Below are positions 44,919-57,232 of a stretch of 64,000 bases of DNA, one piece after another; positions within the stretch are counted from its first letter, which is position 1; every line of letters begins with the position of its first letter. The translations under genes and the position numbers were made by a program. The stretch is taken from contig JAYJMM010000004.1 of the NCBI GenBank assembly GCA_037349105.1, positions 1,701,001-1,765,000 of the forward strand, in the 5' to 3' direction. The notes under the pieces are model-generated. The model made no database searches and was not told the origin of the DNA. It worked only from the letters and a program-made list of their open reading frames with translations. The stretch comes from Limnomonas spitsbergensis. Lineage: Eukaryota; Chlorophyta; Chlorophyceae; Chlamydomonadales.

Positions 44919-47085
44919 CTACTGCTGCCACATCAAAAACGAGGTGTCCAAGCCGTTCCACAGACCTCCACCGGCAGCCCCTGATACCTCCCCCTTGCCA
45001 CTAGAGCCGCTCCCACACAACAGCTGAACTGCGCTTGCCGAAAAAATTTCAACATGCTTGGGTTGCGATGGCTGCTGTGCTTCCCCCGCGCTTTGACTCT
45101 CGCACAGGTTGCACGCTTCCGCAGACGATGCAGCTTCCAGCTGGTGGGACAGGGTTGCCATGCCGTGTCCAGAGTTCCAGCCCTGTAAAGCTGTCGTCAG
45201 CATGTCTGCAGACGGGAGACCTCCACCCAGCAGCAAACCAAGCTTTGCGTTGGGAGAAAACGACGCTGCCACAGGGCTAGCAGATCCAGCCAGGGCGGCA
45301 TCATTACCCAAGGACAGCGTCCACAGCTTGCCACCCGGCCTGTTCCCTTGAGGCGCATTGTGGAAAGAAGCCGTGTCCGCTGCAGAAGCAGCCTTGCCCT
45401 GCACCCCTGCCTCCGTTCCAGAGACGGGGAACCTCGGCCGATTGTCCCCCTCGTTCCACTTCCTCTCTCCAGCCGCCTGGCCCGCCTCTCCGTTGACGTG
45501 CAGCGCCATCATCTCGTCAGCTGACAGGTTGGCGGCGGTCCCCAGCATCTTGAGGTGCATGCGGTATTTCTGGAGGTGGCTGGCTACGTTCTCCCGCGTC
45601 ATGCCCTCCATGTCCATCTCAGTCATGATGGCCTTGGGTACCGCGTTGCGCACACCTAGCTTCTTGATGGCTGCAGGGAAGGGGTGGCAGGGGCAGTGGC
45701 AGGGATAAGATATTTTCAAGAGCATCAGGAATCCAGGGGAAAAATATTGATTCATTAAATGACAGGTCTCCAACTATTCCCCACATTGTATACCCTACTG
45801 GCCCACTGTTGAGATAATATGCTTTCCCTCACCCTCCAATTAACTTCCCATGCTGCCATGGGGATAAACAAAAGCGACCTAACACTCCATTCCCATCTAC
45901 AGACTGGACTTGAAAATGGGCAACAAGTATGTTCACCTACCGCCATCACCCACCAGAAACATGGAATGCGAGGGAAAGCTACCAGTAGGTGAGCTGTCGT
46001 GTTCCCCAACAAATTTAAGAAGGCAATGCAGCTAGGTGTTCAGCTCAATTCATTTCATTTCAGCCAGAAAAGCAAATTCAATCGAGGCATCTCTGTGCAT
46101 GCCTACCTGCCAGGAAGCGATCATGAAGCTCCTCTGACCAGATGAGGCGTCGCTTACTGCCCGACCCTTCGTGCAGCAAGGAAGTACCGTCGCCGGGGCC
46201 ATAGGCAGCCTCGTACCTCCGATCCACCTCCTTCTTCATCAAGCTTGGATTCAGCTGTGTCATCTCATTCGAGCCGAAGCGTGCCATTAACGGTCCTGAT
46301 CCACAAATAGCTTCTTCAGCACCAGAGGACGAGCCGTGTCGGGGGGACAAGACCTGCTTCTTGGGGTCGGCACTGCGGCTGACATTGATCAGGCCCTTGC
46401 CTGAGGCCTGCTGCTCCCGCAGCGTCCTCCGCCGCCCGTAGTCGCCGGGCAGCGGCGGGAACCACACTTGACAGCCCTTCTCCGTGTCTGACACCACCAC
46501 CACCTCCATGTCTTCCATATCCGTCAAGCTCTCCAAGGTCTCATCCTCCTCATGGTGCTGACTCACAGGGCACAGCTCCTGCTGCCCAGGGTACAAAATG
46601 TCCTTGGCACTGCCACCACTGGTGTCCGAGCCCACACCGGAGAGATCAGTGCTAATTGCGCTTCGTTGCTTCTTCCTCAATGTCTCCTCCTCACAGTCCT
46701 GACTATGAGGGCTGTATGGCTGTGAGGGGCAGCGCTGACCAGGAGCTTGGTGATCTTGGGGCCGCAATGCAGCTGGTTGGGGGCTCTCGGCAGCAGTTTG
46801 GGCTGCAGAGACTAAGCCAGGCTGCTCAACTAGACCCTTCTTGGCCAAAACAGGCATGCCTGGAGTGCCAGACCTCCCTCTCTTCAAGTCAATGGTGGCA
46901 TATGCTGGTGCAGGAGACCGCTGCCGAAGCCTGGGCATGCCGATAGTGGGTGGCAGGGTGAAGACTGCTGAGTGAAGGGCTAGCAGGGCAGCACATCCAT
47001 CAGCATCAGCTCCCTCCTGATCTTCGTAGCGGCAGCTTTGAGCATGATACGTCCCTTCGGCCGAGTGCGATAATTTGAGTGCCAT
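44919..47085 (-). CDS. LUX/ROC-type GARP (Myb-like) transcription factor (2 exons, 576 aa)
   Basis: Exons 47085-46107 and 45670-44919 join in frame (1,731 nt). The DNA-binding GARP domain spans about residues 311-368 and is split by the intron: [16 protein letters not shown] in exon 1, then [16 protein letters not shown] and [15 protein letters not shown] in exon 2. The NAVPK...[14 protein letters not shown] pattern is the LUX ARRHYTHMO/type-B ARR subclass rather than PHR. Chlamydomonas ROC factors also belong to GARP. No receiver domain is present. The N-terminal 310 residues are acidic and Pro/Ser/Gln-rich with a basic KKQR patch. The C-terminal 200 are Gly/Ala/Ser-rich, typical of disordered activation regions. 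A clock role is inference from the family. It acts in the nucleus on short GATWCG-type sites if it behaves like relatives. Confidence 0.85.
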
Positions 47086-48938
47086 TGCGTACTCGTTGCA
47101 CCTGCATAGTCAAATTTGTGCGAACAACGCCGTCAGTGGGGCCAAAACAATAAAGCGCAGCCTGCACGCCCTAGCCCGTATCCACATCAGAGGTGTATGC
47201 CAAGCGGCCTGTATTCAAGCGAGAAGCAAACGGGCGATTTCAAGGGTCGAGCACATAATCTGGAAACGGGACACAACATTCAAGTCACCACCCCTTGTCA
47301 CAACCAAGGCTGGGTAGGACAGCTCAACAGACACAATGTACACGATAAGAGGAAAAGCCAGAGCGACTCGAGGTAGACGCGTTCAAGCTGACGGAAAAGC
47401 GATATCTTGGTGTTTGGCTCTTGAGGGAATCCTTATCGGCTTCAGTGGACCATAAGATTGACTGACAAAGCAACATGCCTTCATTATGTTCGTTCTGCTA
47501 CGCACAGACTGGAAGTCCAATCCCTCTCAACCTCAAATGATAAAGCGTCTTACCTTTGTCGAGTGCGAGTGCCCTAGGCCGTGAATCCGTATATGGTACG
47601 AGGCAACAGTTTATGAAAACAAAATGAGACGGCGTCGCCTAAGAAACGTTTATGTTTGAGATTTGCTATCAAGTGAACAAGATATCTCCAGGTCACGGCC
47701 ACACCTGTCTGACAACCTGTCACACACTTGGATGGGATCCAAATATATCGAGGTGGTTCACATCTGACGATTCGTCAATCGATGAAGAATATCCGTTCCT
47801 CGTAATTGTGTTGGTATGTAAATGAGCTGGGTCATTAGTTTGCAACATTTGCATGTTGTTTGCTGATGCAAATTTCCCCAGCGCTGATGGATGCTTGAGT
47901 ATGAGGTGACGTGGCTGTTTTCCAGGTCGGCTTGCTCGAATGCATGTCGAACATTTCAGTGCTCGCGAAACACCGCCACGTTCCGCTGCGTTAACTTGTA
48001 CATGTCTCAGCACCATGCACGCTTTATATTGCCTAGGTGTCTGGAAGGGCAATCGACTTTCCTTGGTGTGCATGAGGGATTGAGTTCTGCACCAGCAAGT
48101 AATTGGCGGGAAACTTGGCGGTAGCCGAAACCGAGCCGAGGCCATGTAACCAGGGTTGGTTGTGCCAGGGGGTTGTGCCAATCCCCTGATGCCAATGCAA
48201 TTCCTCAGTTGCTGGCCTGGGAACAACTTAGTAGCTTTTTTTTAGTGAGCTGTGGGCGTCAAGTCTAAACAGCAAGAAGCTAAGCTCCACACAATCGTTG
48301 CCTTCAGTTATTGTATAGAAACAGCCAATCAAGACTAGTTGATGAGAGGGAAATTACCAAGTATTGATCTATAGGTATCACAACCTTTGTGCAGGGATGA
48401 ATCAGCAGTCCAGCTTAGCGCTGATATGGAACAACTAGCAACTGTAAAGTTCTTACCGATTTTTCAGAGTCCAACAGAGCATCACATTTGATGCATGGGA
48501 CATGTGCCCGTAGACCAGTACAGGCATTTTATACTCTAGGACATTAAGCGGGAGAGCGTAAACAACTTAAACCCCGAGCGGTCTCAGTCAGGAGTAGCAG
48601 GTACTGACAAGGCCGTACCGGACATGTCCCTGGAAATTTTGGAAAGCCATTGATCCCTAGCTGAATTCAGAATGACCTCAGCAGGACCTCAGCATCCAAA
48701 AGGGCATTGACTGAAGCAGTAAATAATTGAATGCCCAGAGTCATCAATATCGAAGACACAAATTGAAACTCCCAGCCCCAATTAGCCCAGATTCTACATT
48801 TCCAGCCTGCTCGCATCAGGCACTGCGCTTTGAGGCTTGATACGCCCGTGCCCATGTCCAGCTGTCCACTACCCAGGATATGCAAACACTGGGTACAAAG
48901 AGAGACAAGACAGAATGAGGGTATGATACATGCCCGTT
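47086..48938. other. Intergenic stretch with R1 fragment
   Basis: GARP-factor promoter side and the 3' flank of the OB-fold gene. The 168-codon minus-strand frame at 47720-48226 has no recognised domain. An R1 fragment lies at 48465-48552. Confidence 0.4.
48465..48552 (+). repeat. Dispersed repeat family R1, fragment
   Basis: Shares AGTCCAACAGAGCATCACAT and GGACATGTGCCCGTAGACCA with copies at 11106 and 23884, then diverges. Confidence 0.65.
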
Positions 48939-51900
48939 TTACACTGGTTGTAAAAGCGCCACTCGAGAGGTCCATCCATTGGCAGCGCAGTCCTCGGCAG
49001 CAGTCAAGTACAAGGACGCTAGGAATCTTCTGCCTGGCCACGGAGTAGCTTTGAGCTCATCAGCGACATCGGAGGATGGACCGTGAATCATCTGTGAACT
49101 TGATGCCAGCATCTACATGCAAGCACACCAGTCTCTGGAACGTGAGATGCACTCAAGCAACATAGCAGAATGGACAACCCATTTGCCCATAGAGTCAGCA
49201 CTACCGGTATCCAGCGAGGAGCAGGGACGGTCATTTCACTCGGGAAAAAACAGGTGCGTCTTTTAGTGTCTTTGTCTTGGGATTGTTTGTCAGCTCTGGT
49301 CATCATGCAAGAAAGGAATCACGTACCTCTATTTTGCTCCTCGACCTTGCATAGGAGCCCATTCCCCTCCACGCTTCCGCGGAAGTGCCGATGAGAGAGC
49401 GCAAGGCAGCCTCGTCTGCCTCAACCTCCCACAGTGCAGAGGCCTCGTAGGAGGAATCTGTTGGCGCTGGGCACTCGCTGGTAGTCTGCTGATGCTGACG
49501 GATACTGACAGTGCCCTGCAGTCCCCATGCAACTTCCGAGGTAGACACCTCCATGCCGCAGAATGAGCACGACCATAGGCCATCCTGGAATGGAGGGCAC
49601 GCCTGAAGCTCAGACACCAGCCCCATGCAATCGTCCGTGCAGGGCGTCTTCAAGGAGAAAAAGCAGTTTGACATCTGGGATGAGTCCAAAGCCTGCAGGT
49701 TTAGAACGGTGCATCCCCTCTGGGCCCTGCTGAGCGCTCGGCCGCGTGGGGCTGGTAGGGGACGAGCAAACTCAATTCCAGGTACCATACACAGCCAAGA
49801 CCATGGTGCAGCCATGCCCCCCTCCTGTGAGAGGGGGGCAGGAACATGGAACCCGGTAATCTAAACAGGTGCGCTCATGTCTTACCAGAGACATGTCTTT
49901 GCTGGGGGACACTGGGGGCTGAACTGCAGGCTGCTGTTGCTGCTGCTGCTGCCATCCATCTGCCTCCGCCGAGGTCGCAGCTGGCCCAGGCGCAGCAGCA
50001 TCACCCCCTGGCTCAGGCAAGGCCAAAGCCTCCTCGTCTTCTTCATCGTCATCCAGCATCATGTCTAAGCAGCAGGCCGTGACTGGCCGCCCGCAGAACC
50101 TGCGGCAACGCTGGACGCACTCAATCGAGATGGGAAACATAACGAATAACTCAGGGAGTTGCCCCGCAGCCCCGAGCACAAATCTGCTACACCTCCATCC
50201 AAGACGTGTTAGCTGGATCGCATGTCATGTCTGGCACTCCCTTACACAGGGATTTGCCCTGTGCACAACTCTGCTATCCCTCCATCCAAGGCTTGTTAGA
50301 TGGATCGCCTGTCATGCCTGGCACACCTTCGACTCTTCCTAGACCTGCACAACTCAAGCGCACCGTATTGCTGTCTTTGTCTGCATAAAGAGATCCACAC
50401 CTGCCTTTTTTTCTGTGTGTGTGTGTGTTTCACTCTGACATCCTAAAGCACCGCCTTCCCTTCCAGACGCGCACCTGTGCACCCGCTGCGTCTCCACTTG
50501 AGCATCCACAACCTCCACGCGGCAGACTCGCACCGCAGCCTGCTCCTTCAGGGGCGCTGCACCCTGAAGCTCCCGAACGGAGCGCTCCTCGCGCAGCAAA
50601 GGGCTGCTTAGAATCCCCGGCATGCACGACAGGTTGTACAGGCTGGAGCCCGGGTCTGCCTCTGACCACAGGAGCACCCGGCCTGACGTCTGGCCGACCC
50701 AGCCGGCAGCAACCCGCATCATGGCAGTGGGCCAAGTGGACCCAAGGGATGGATCCGAGACCTGCGCCCCAAGGACGAGCACCGTGTGCCCCTCACGGGC
50801 CTGCTGCACCAAGCGGCTGCCGTTGCTGAGCTCCATCAGAGCCTGGACGTTGGGTCCTGAACCATCTTTGAGCACCACATGCAGCAGCCAGCTCTTGGCA
50901 GAAGCCTGCAATAAAAAAACGATTATTATAGCGGTGCATTCGACTTGTGCAGAGACGCGCCACACAGTGATGTACAGCAAGCTCAGTGCTGGATCCAGGG
51001 GACAAGGCACGCCCCTGGAGCGCTCGCACAGGCGCGGTGTGTATTTGCTGTGCTTGCACGCACCTGACGTTGACATCTGACAATGCGGTGGATCGTAGCC
51101 CAGAGTGCCACACCCGTCATGCCCTGCCGCAGCACGTTCAGCTTCAAGGCGCCCATGGCGCACGGCACTGTCGCTCCATGTGCAGTGTTCACTGATGCAC
51201 TGCCCTTATCCCAATGGGACTGGTCAGGTGCACAGTCGACGTCCATGCTGGTCGCTGCAGGCAAACGGGAAGGAACACATGTTTGGACAATTATCTCCCA
51301 GGCTATCATGCTGGCATTCTGCAAGCTGACATGTCAATGATCATGGGTGACAGATGCAGTAGGGGGCATTGGGGCTATCAGGCGCACATACCACACTTGG
51401 CTTGCTATTTCTCAGGTGAGCAACCACACGCAGCTAGATTCAAAATTACATAAAGAGGGCAAACCGGGGGGTCACTCTTCAGGGTTGAACATGAGGACAG
51501 CATTCACACTGTTCTGGGATGAGGTGATGCACCCTTAGTACAGAGGTGGAGACGAGGCATGGCCACAGTACCTGCAGGACCCTGCTGGTGGAGGGGGGCA
51601 TTAATAGGTGGCGCCTTGACAACGATGATGGTGTCGGGACCAAGCTCGAGATGAACAGAGCCATGGGGTCCTCGGCTGCAGGGCAAAGCGGTGTTGAATC
51701 AAGTGAAATAGTGTGGAGCGATTTGAAAAAGCGTACTCGGTGAATCGTCGTAGGGTGTGTGACTGTGGAAGCCTTGAGGATTGGATATTGAAACGTGCAA
51801 CTCTTGAGACTGCATGACCTCTCAGGTCAAACCGCAAAAAGCGAAAAAATGCAGCAAAATGGCATGGGATGGCAGCATCAAGTTGAAAGCTATGAATATA

Positions 51901-54036
51901 GCTCGTTAATTCTTTGTAATCTCAAGAAATGTAGGATAGAGGGCAAGTAACACACCGAATGAGTGGACTGTACAAGAGGAGGTCATCGCCAGGCTTCAGT
52001 GCATGGGCCAGAGCAGCTGCCTCCCCCTGGAGAATGAGAGCTGCGGAGGCTTCCACCGTGTCTAGCCTCTCATTGCCACTTGTCTGACCTGGCCATCTGC
52101 CTCGAATCTGAACAGAAGAGTTCCTGAGAGAGGGAGGAGAAGACTTAGCTGTTGAGAGTACCAGAGTACTTGTCCATTATTTGCAGGCTGAACCATGCGG
52201 ATGGGCATATCGGGTTAATTTCACCTAGTATGTGTTCTTTATCAAAATCAATGGTCATATGCCTATAGGCTCCATTGGTCATCAGCTCACTGCTCCGTGA
52301 TGACTGGGATTTAGTCACGTAAGCTGCTTCAAGGAGGAGCAATGCAGCAGGATTTGCAACAGCAAAACAATGAAAACAGCACCAGGCGTTGCAGCTTATC
52401 AGCACTAGGTAATCATGACCCACCTGAGATTGTGGGATCCGGAGGCCTCATGCGTGTCAACAGCCTCAACAGCCACGGGGATCCATCCTGCGCCATGAGC
52501 AAAAGTGTCCGTGAGAGCAAGGTTAAAAATCAACCACTGCTGTCTCAGCCTCTCTTGGCAACAACCCACTTCAAAGATGATGAAATTTTGAGACCAAGCT
52601 TCGAGACAATGTTACCAAAGCAGCTTACCGTCGATGCATGCCTCCTGTGGCGTCGAAATCACCGACACCACTTGATGTGACTGCAAATATTTCAGCAAAA
52701 GGTTCATTACTCATCTGGCAGCTTCACAGTCAGCATTGAGGAAGCAGAGAGGTGAGTAGGTACAGTCAGCCTCAGGGGGCGCAAAAGCTCAAATTTCTAT
52801 ATATTTCAAATTTCAAATATCTCTGCCCCCATAAGAACGCATTATGACTCAGAATGCAGCAGACTACGTGACTCACCGAAGAAAGTGGGTAAAGGACCCC
52901 AAACTGGGCTCCCCCAAGGAGAGGATGGCTTGACAGGTTTTCAGCCACCCAGGCACTGTCGGCAGCGTCCAGCTCTACAGCCCAGGCTCGGCAGGGCAGG
53001 AAGCACCCAGGTGCATCGGACTGGTGACGGTGCTGCTGCTGCTGCTGCCCCCCTGTGTCTGCTGCCTTCAGCTTGGGTCTAGGCGCTCGGTGCGGCTGCC
53101 TCTGCTGGCCAGCCAACCTCAGGCGGCAGCCCAACATCGGGCTCGGCTGTCCGTCCAGCTGCTTGGCCAGAAGCGGGGTGAGGCAGGAGTGGGCGTACAG
53201 CAGCAATGGCTCACTAGTGCTGCCGTCTTCTAGGGAAAGCACCCATGCGCCGCCTCGGTGGCATCCAGGAGCTGAGGGGGGAGGTAGAACGGTAAGTGCT
53301 GCATGGGAGGCGTGTGATCCAGGAACAACGAGGTCATCATGGATGAACCAAAGATTCAAATATTAGGTCTTACACCATGCACCTTCAATCTTGAGCTGAG
53401 CTGCAAGGACCCATTTCTGATAGGTGGCCAGAACATGCTGTTTCCACACTTTTGAACCTTTAATTGCGTACCTTGATAGGGTCCAGGTGGACATATGCAC
53501 TGGACACTGGCCACAGTCACCGACGCGACACCGTTGGGGTGTGACTTGCCCTTGAGGATATGGGAGAGCTTCAAAGTGGGAGCCGCCCGTGCATGGTGAT
53601 TTGCCTGGACATGGGACGTCAGTTTAGAGATTTGCTTCAGGGTACGCGTGAGTGCATGCATGGGCACACCACACGCATTTAAGCCTTCAAACCATGGCAT
53701 TTATTGGGAGGGCTCACGTTGGGGTGTTTCGCGGCCAGGCTGGTCAGAATGACCGGGGCTGCCAGCCCACCAGGGTACTGGAGCAAGAGGTCAAATAGCT
53801 CAGAGCACACCCATGGGTACGTTGCCTGGTGGCCTGGCTTAACTTTCTGCTGGAGGTTCGAAGGGTGAGGTGAGTCTAAGTATTATCAGGGTAACGCATT
53901 CTTGAAGATGATCTCGTGATGCAGACGAACGTAGGTAAACACCGTATTCTGAGGTTCGAGCACTGTAACTTACTACAGAGTCGTTGCCCAACTTGATAAC
54001 ATCCTTGAAGATGCTAAGGACCACCGCCTCTATCAT
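48939..54036 (-). CDS. OB-fold / zinc-ribbon protein, CTC1- or RPA1-like (13 exons, ~828 aa)
   Basis: Exons 54036-53974, 53849-53718, 53604-53472, 53271-52877, 52644-52629, 52487-52424, 52096-51956, 51675-51572, 51254-51064, 50905-50475, 50183-49886, 49692-49327 and 49091-48939 join in frame (2,487 nt). Several stretches look like OB-fold strands: GVASVTVASVQCICPPGPYQ, WLLHVVLKDGSGPNVQALM, GHTVLVLGAQVSDPS. Near the C-terminus a zinc-ribbon-like unit (C674/C678, C698/C701; DGLWSCSFCGMEV) sits where RPA1 has its NGLYRCEKC ribbon, followed by an OB-like tail. An acidic/polyQ insert (DDDEEDEE; Q7) precedes it. Size and several OB folds suggest CTC1 of the telomeric CST complex; MEIOB or an RPA1 paralogue remain possible. 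The start and the 16-nt exon (52629-52644) are least certain. The stop codon overlaps a TGTAA motif. Confidence 0.65.
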
Positions 54037-54909
54037 ACTGCAATATGCCACAATGGCTACCTCCAAGTTTGGTGGACTTCTGAACGTAACTTCTTGCGTC
54101 TTCCGTCAATTTAAAACGGGGATGTTCGCTTTTGAACTTCAGGTATGAACAAAATCCGCTGTTGCCGTATTCCTCACGCCACGTTACGGCGTTTTTTTGT
54201 TTAGGTGGTTCAACGTTCCTCGCGGCCCTCAACAGGAGATACGCGGTGGATGATGAGCGGGAGCAATGCACAACGCTGGGCCTACCCTTGACGTGCACCT
54301 CGTCATTGCAGCTTATGTCAATAACGTTACACCTCTGGGCCCGCTCAAAGCGCAAAACTTTTGCAGCTTATGTGTAGCCATGGCCTGGTCAGCTGTAGTC
54401 AAGTATTTAAGCTAGATCTGATCTGCATGTTTGCGTCCCTGTATCCCGATGGTCCTATTTGTGTATCCTAGTGACTTCATGCCTGGGTGAGGCCCCACTA
54501 TTCTATAACTATAGGCCACTAAAGAAGCGTCCAATAACATACTTCGACTCCTCTGCTTTGACTGTTTCCTCATTCATTTTCCACCAGTTGGGGTTTCCCC
54601 CCTTTCACTACCTGGTACTTACCCCGTCTACAATCAGTCAAAGACAAGATCATTTAGACCCAGATCGGTAATCACAGTGAACAGGGCCCACGTGTGTGAC
54701 ATCATTGACAGTGTGGCCATCTACAGCTGGACATGGTCAGTGGCAGCCTGCCCTCCCTCCTGCTGCAGGAGGTGGAACTAGAGGAGAGGAGGGGGGGCAA
54801 GTGCAAGGACATGGGCAGATCATTAGGTATACCGGTATCATTTGTATTGGATGATCACAAGCATCATCTTGCACTTAGGCCCTAAGTTATGACGATCTTG
54901 TGAAGACAT
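54037..54909. other. Host flank of the right retroelement
   Basis: No gene supported, apart from possible upstream exons of the OB-fold gene. An R2-like motif is at 54308-54355 (GTCAATAACGTTACACCTCT). The last four bases, 54906-54909, are ACAT, repeated right after the element at 63109-63112. Confidence 0.45.
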
Positions 54910-55153
54910 TGTCGCACCATAAAGCAGTAAACGTGCCAATATGGTAAACTCCGGAATCTCCGGTAAAGGCGCCTTAGAGAAGTGTCCTTCTACTCATAAA
55001 CACGGTACATTACCGTACACACAGACTCCTTGTACTTCAGACAAGAGCTGTTAACTGGCTACTGTAAGGTTCGGCCCTAGCAGGAAGTCTCTCTGCCTAG
55101 GGGTAAGTCTGGGTGTCCCTGTCTCGTGGGTACCGCCCCTACTACTTCACTCG
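54910..55153 (-). repeat. Split repeat B2 (outer 3' end)
   Basis: A 244-bp block starting TGTCGCACCATAAAGCAG (plus strand) and ending CTTCACTCG. Same length and apparently same sequence as 55772-56015. Confidence 0.92.
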
Positions 55154-55769
55154 GGAGGTTTGCTTCAGGTCCGTGGCGGACTTCTTCCCCACTTAGTGGC
55201 GGACGCCTACGGGCGGACTCAGTGACTACACACTGGCCGCGGATGCGCAGCGCGTTAAGCTGTGGCTGGAACTTCTAGATGACAGACACGGAGCTGCCCT
55301 TCAGACAGCTGATCTGTTGGGTCGCTGAGTCACTCACCGCGTGAAGCGGGGGATGTCGTAGCCGTAGACTGCGGGCGGTGTCCCAGGTCGGGCTGGGCAT
55401 CTAGCTGAGGATAACTAGGTTGCTATGTCGGCTCTGAGGCTGAACCAGGCTTGATCGTCTTCGTGCCTTCGTGGTACTGGCGTTATTGGTATTCACAGGG
55501 TATATCTTGGGATGATAGCCGTTGCTGATTACAATTAGAGGCCTGTCCACTTAAAAGGAACGAAGTAAGTGTCGAGCGTGCAAGCCGGGATTCAAAGGTC
55601 CCGGCAAGCCCTATTTACTGAGTACGGGAAATCTGCTACACTTCACACTTAAGCGGGATTCTGGATCTCAGTTCAAATCCGGAGACTCCGCAGATAAGCT
55701 GCGGTGGCTCCGCGGCCGCTAACTGCGGTCTAAACGGTTCTGTCACGTATACGGTAATATACTGTGACA
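55152..55769 (-). repeat. Split repeat A2
   Basis: 618 bp, apparently identical to A1 at 62491-63108. It overlaps B2 by the dinucleotide CG and is separated from B1 by GC. Confidence 0.92.
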
Positions 55770-55771
55770 GC

Positions 55772-56015
55772 TGTCGCACCATAAAGCAGTAAACGTGCCA
55801 ATATGGTAAACTCCGGAATCTCCGGTAAAGGCGCCTTAGAGAAGTGTCCTTCTACTCATAAACACGGTACATTACCGTACACACAGACTCCTTGTACTTC
55901 AGACAAGAGCTGTTAACTGGCTACTGTAAGGTTCGGCCCTAGCAGGAAGTCTCTCTGCCTAGGGGTAAGTCTGGGTGTCCCTGTCTCGTGGGTACCGCCC
56001 CTACTACTTCACTCG
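55772..56015 (-). repeat. Split repeat B1
   Basis: Internal copy of the 244-bp block. On the gag side it is bordered by a polypyrimidine run on plus (purine-rich in element sense, 56016-56029). Confidence 0.92.
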
Positions 56016-57232
56016 CCCCCCCGCTCCTCAGCGTTAAGCCTATCGGGCATGCGCTGGGAGCCGGAAAAAGGGGTCGGTACTGTAAGAAAGAAACTTCTGG
56101 CAATATGTACACCTCAGAAGATCAAAATATCAAAGCAAATCTGCCTGGTTCAGGCCGTCCTCCGCATCTGCCTGGTTCAGGCTATTTTCAAAGCAAAATC
56201 TGTACGCCCAGAACTTGTCAGTTCCCTAACACTGAAGCCTCCTAAACATCTGACTGCAATCCAGCCAGTCGGTAAAAAATTCCCTGAAGAAAATCCACTG
56301 CAGGAAATGTGCTGCAGGACATCCACAAAAGGAAATTCACCAAAGAAAAAATTCACTGAAACCCGTGGCGGACCCTAGGTCCACCCACGGTTCTGCACAC
56401 TTGACAAAGGCCTCTGGGACCCTGATCTCTCTCCGGCCTGATCGGGGCACACAGAATCCGGTACCGTCACCAGTGTCATGCTTGGTTGCAGGCAATAAAG
56501 GGTCAGAACCCATCAGAAACCCTCAGCAACCATCAGAAAGCATCAGAAACCATCAGAAATCATCAGAAACCCTCAGAAATCAGAATCTTTAAACTTCTGG
56601 AAAATATGTACGTAGAAGCTCAAATCGTCTTAGCAAAGCTGCCTGGTTCAGGCCTTCTTCAATCAGAACTAAAAAAAATCCACCGAGTCTCAGCTGAAGC
56701 GCAATGCGCAGAATCCTACAAATCCAGGCTGTTCAGCCCACTACTGGCTAGCAAACAGAGAAATTTTCAAAGTTATCAGGTTAAGCTAAGAACAACCGCT
56801 GCTCTCGCCCCACTGCGCCATAGCCGCCTGGTCTTCAATGGCCACAGGAAATGTGCGCCGTAGCAGCGTGATCCGCCCCCTGCTGTGTTATCATCGCCCG
56901 AGTTGACTAATTCTCCTTGCTCATCATCTTCATAACATATGTACTACCGTAGCCTTGCTGCTGCTGAGAAACAAATTTTCACTATGTTGCTGCGATAGCT
57001 TTAACTCCAATCCTGCATCTTCCGTCTTCGGTCCGCTGGCTGCCGGCCCACTGCCTGCCGGGTACTAGGACAAGCCGCGCTGCGTCTGCATTTTCTGCTC
57101 TGTAGGCGCCTGCCCGCTCCTTGCCAGTTACGGCGTGGGTAACGTCACGTGCTCAGCGGCCTTGCCGCTCTGGGCTCGGCCTCAGGTCTCGTTAAGCTCT
57201 GCAAGGGCTGACTCCTCCTCTTTGTTGGAAGC
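56016..57232 (-). other. C segment between gag and B1; no pol
   Basis: The first ~490 bp match 5763-6168 (reverse complement), so this is shared element sequence. A purine run (element sense) at 56016-56029 next to B1 is a candidate plus-strand primer site. A short array of CATCAGAAAC-like units lies at 56505-56585. No reverse transcriptase, RNase H, methyltransferase or recombinase frame is present, so the pol region is missing here. Confidence 0.65.

Noticed and set aside
47720..48226. 168-codon minus-strand frame
   Set aside because: No recognisable domain, no splice partners, and low-complexity intergenic context.
50205..50340. Direct ~85-bp duplication containing GGATCGC.TGTCATG.CTGGCAC words
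   Set aside because: A simple duplication within an intron of the OB-fold gene (50184-50474), with no further signal.
54910..56015. B2-A2-B1 as a separate TRIM element with B blocks as LTRs and A as its interior
   Set aside because: A is also the 5' terminal block of the large element, no primer site follows B, and the same order recurs at an independent site, so one split-repeat element explains it better.
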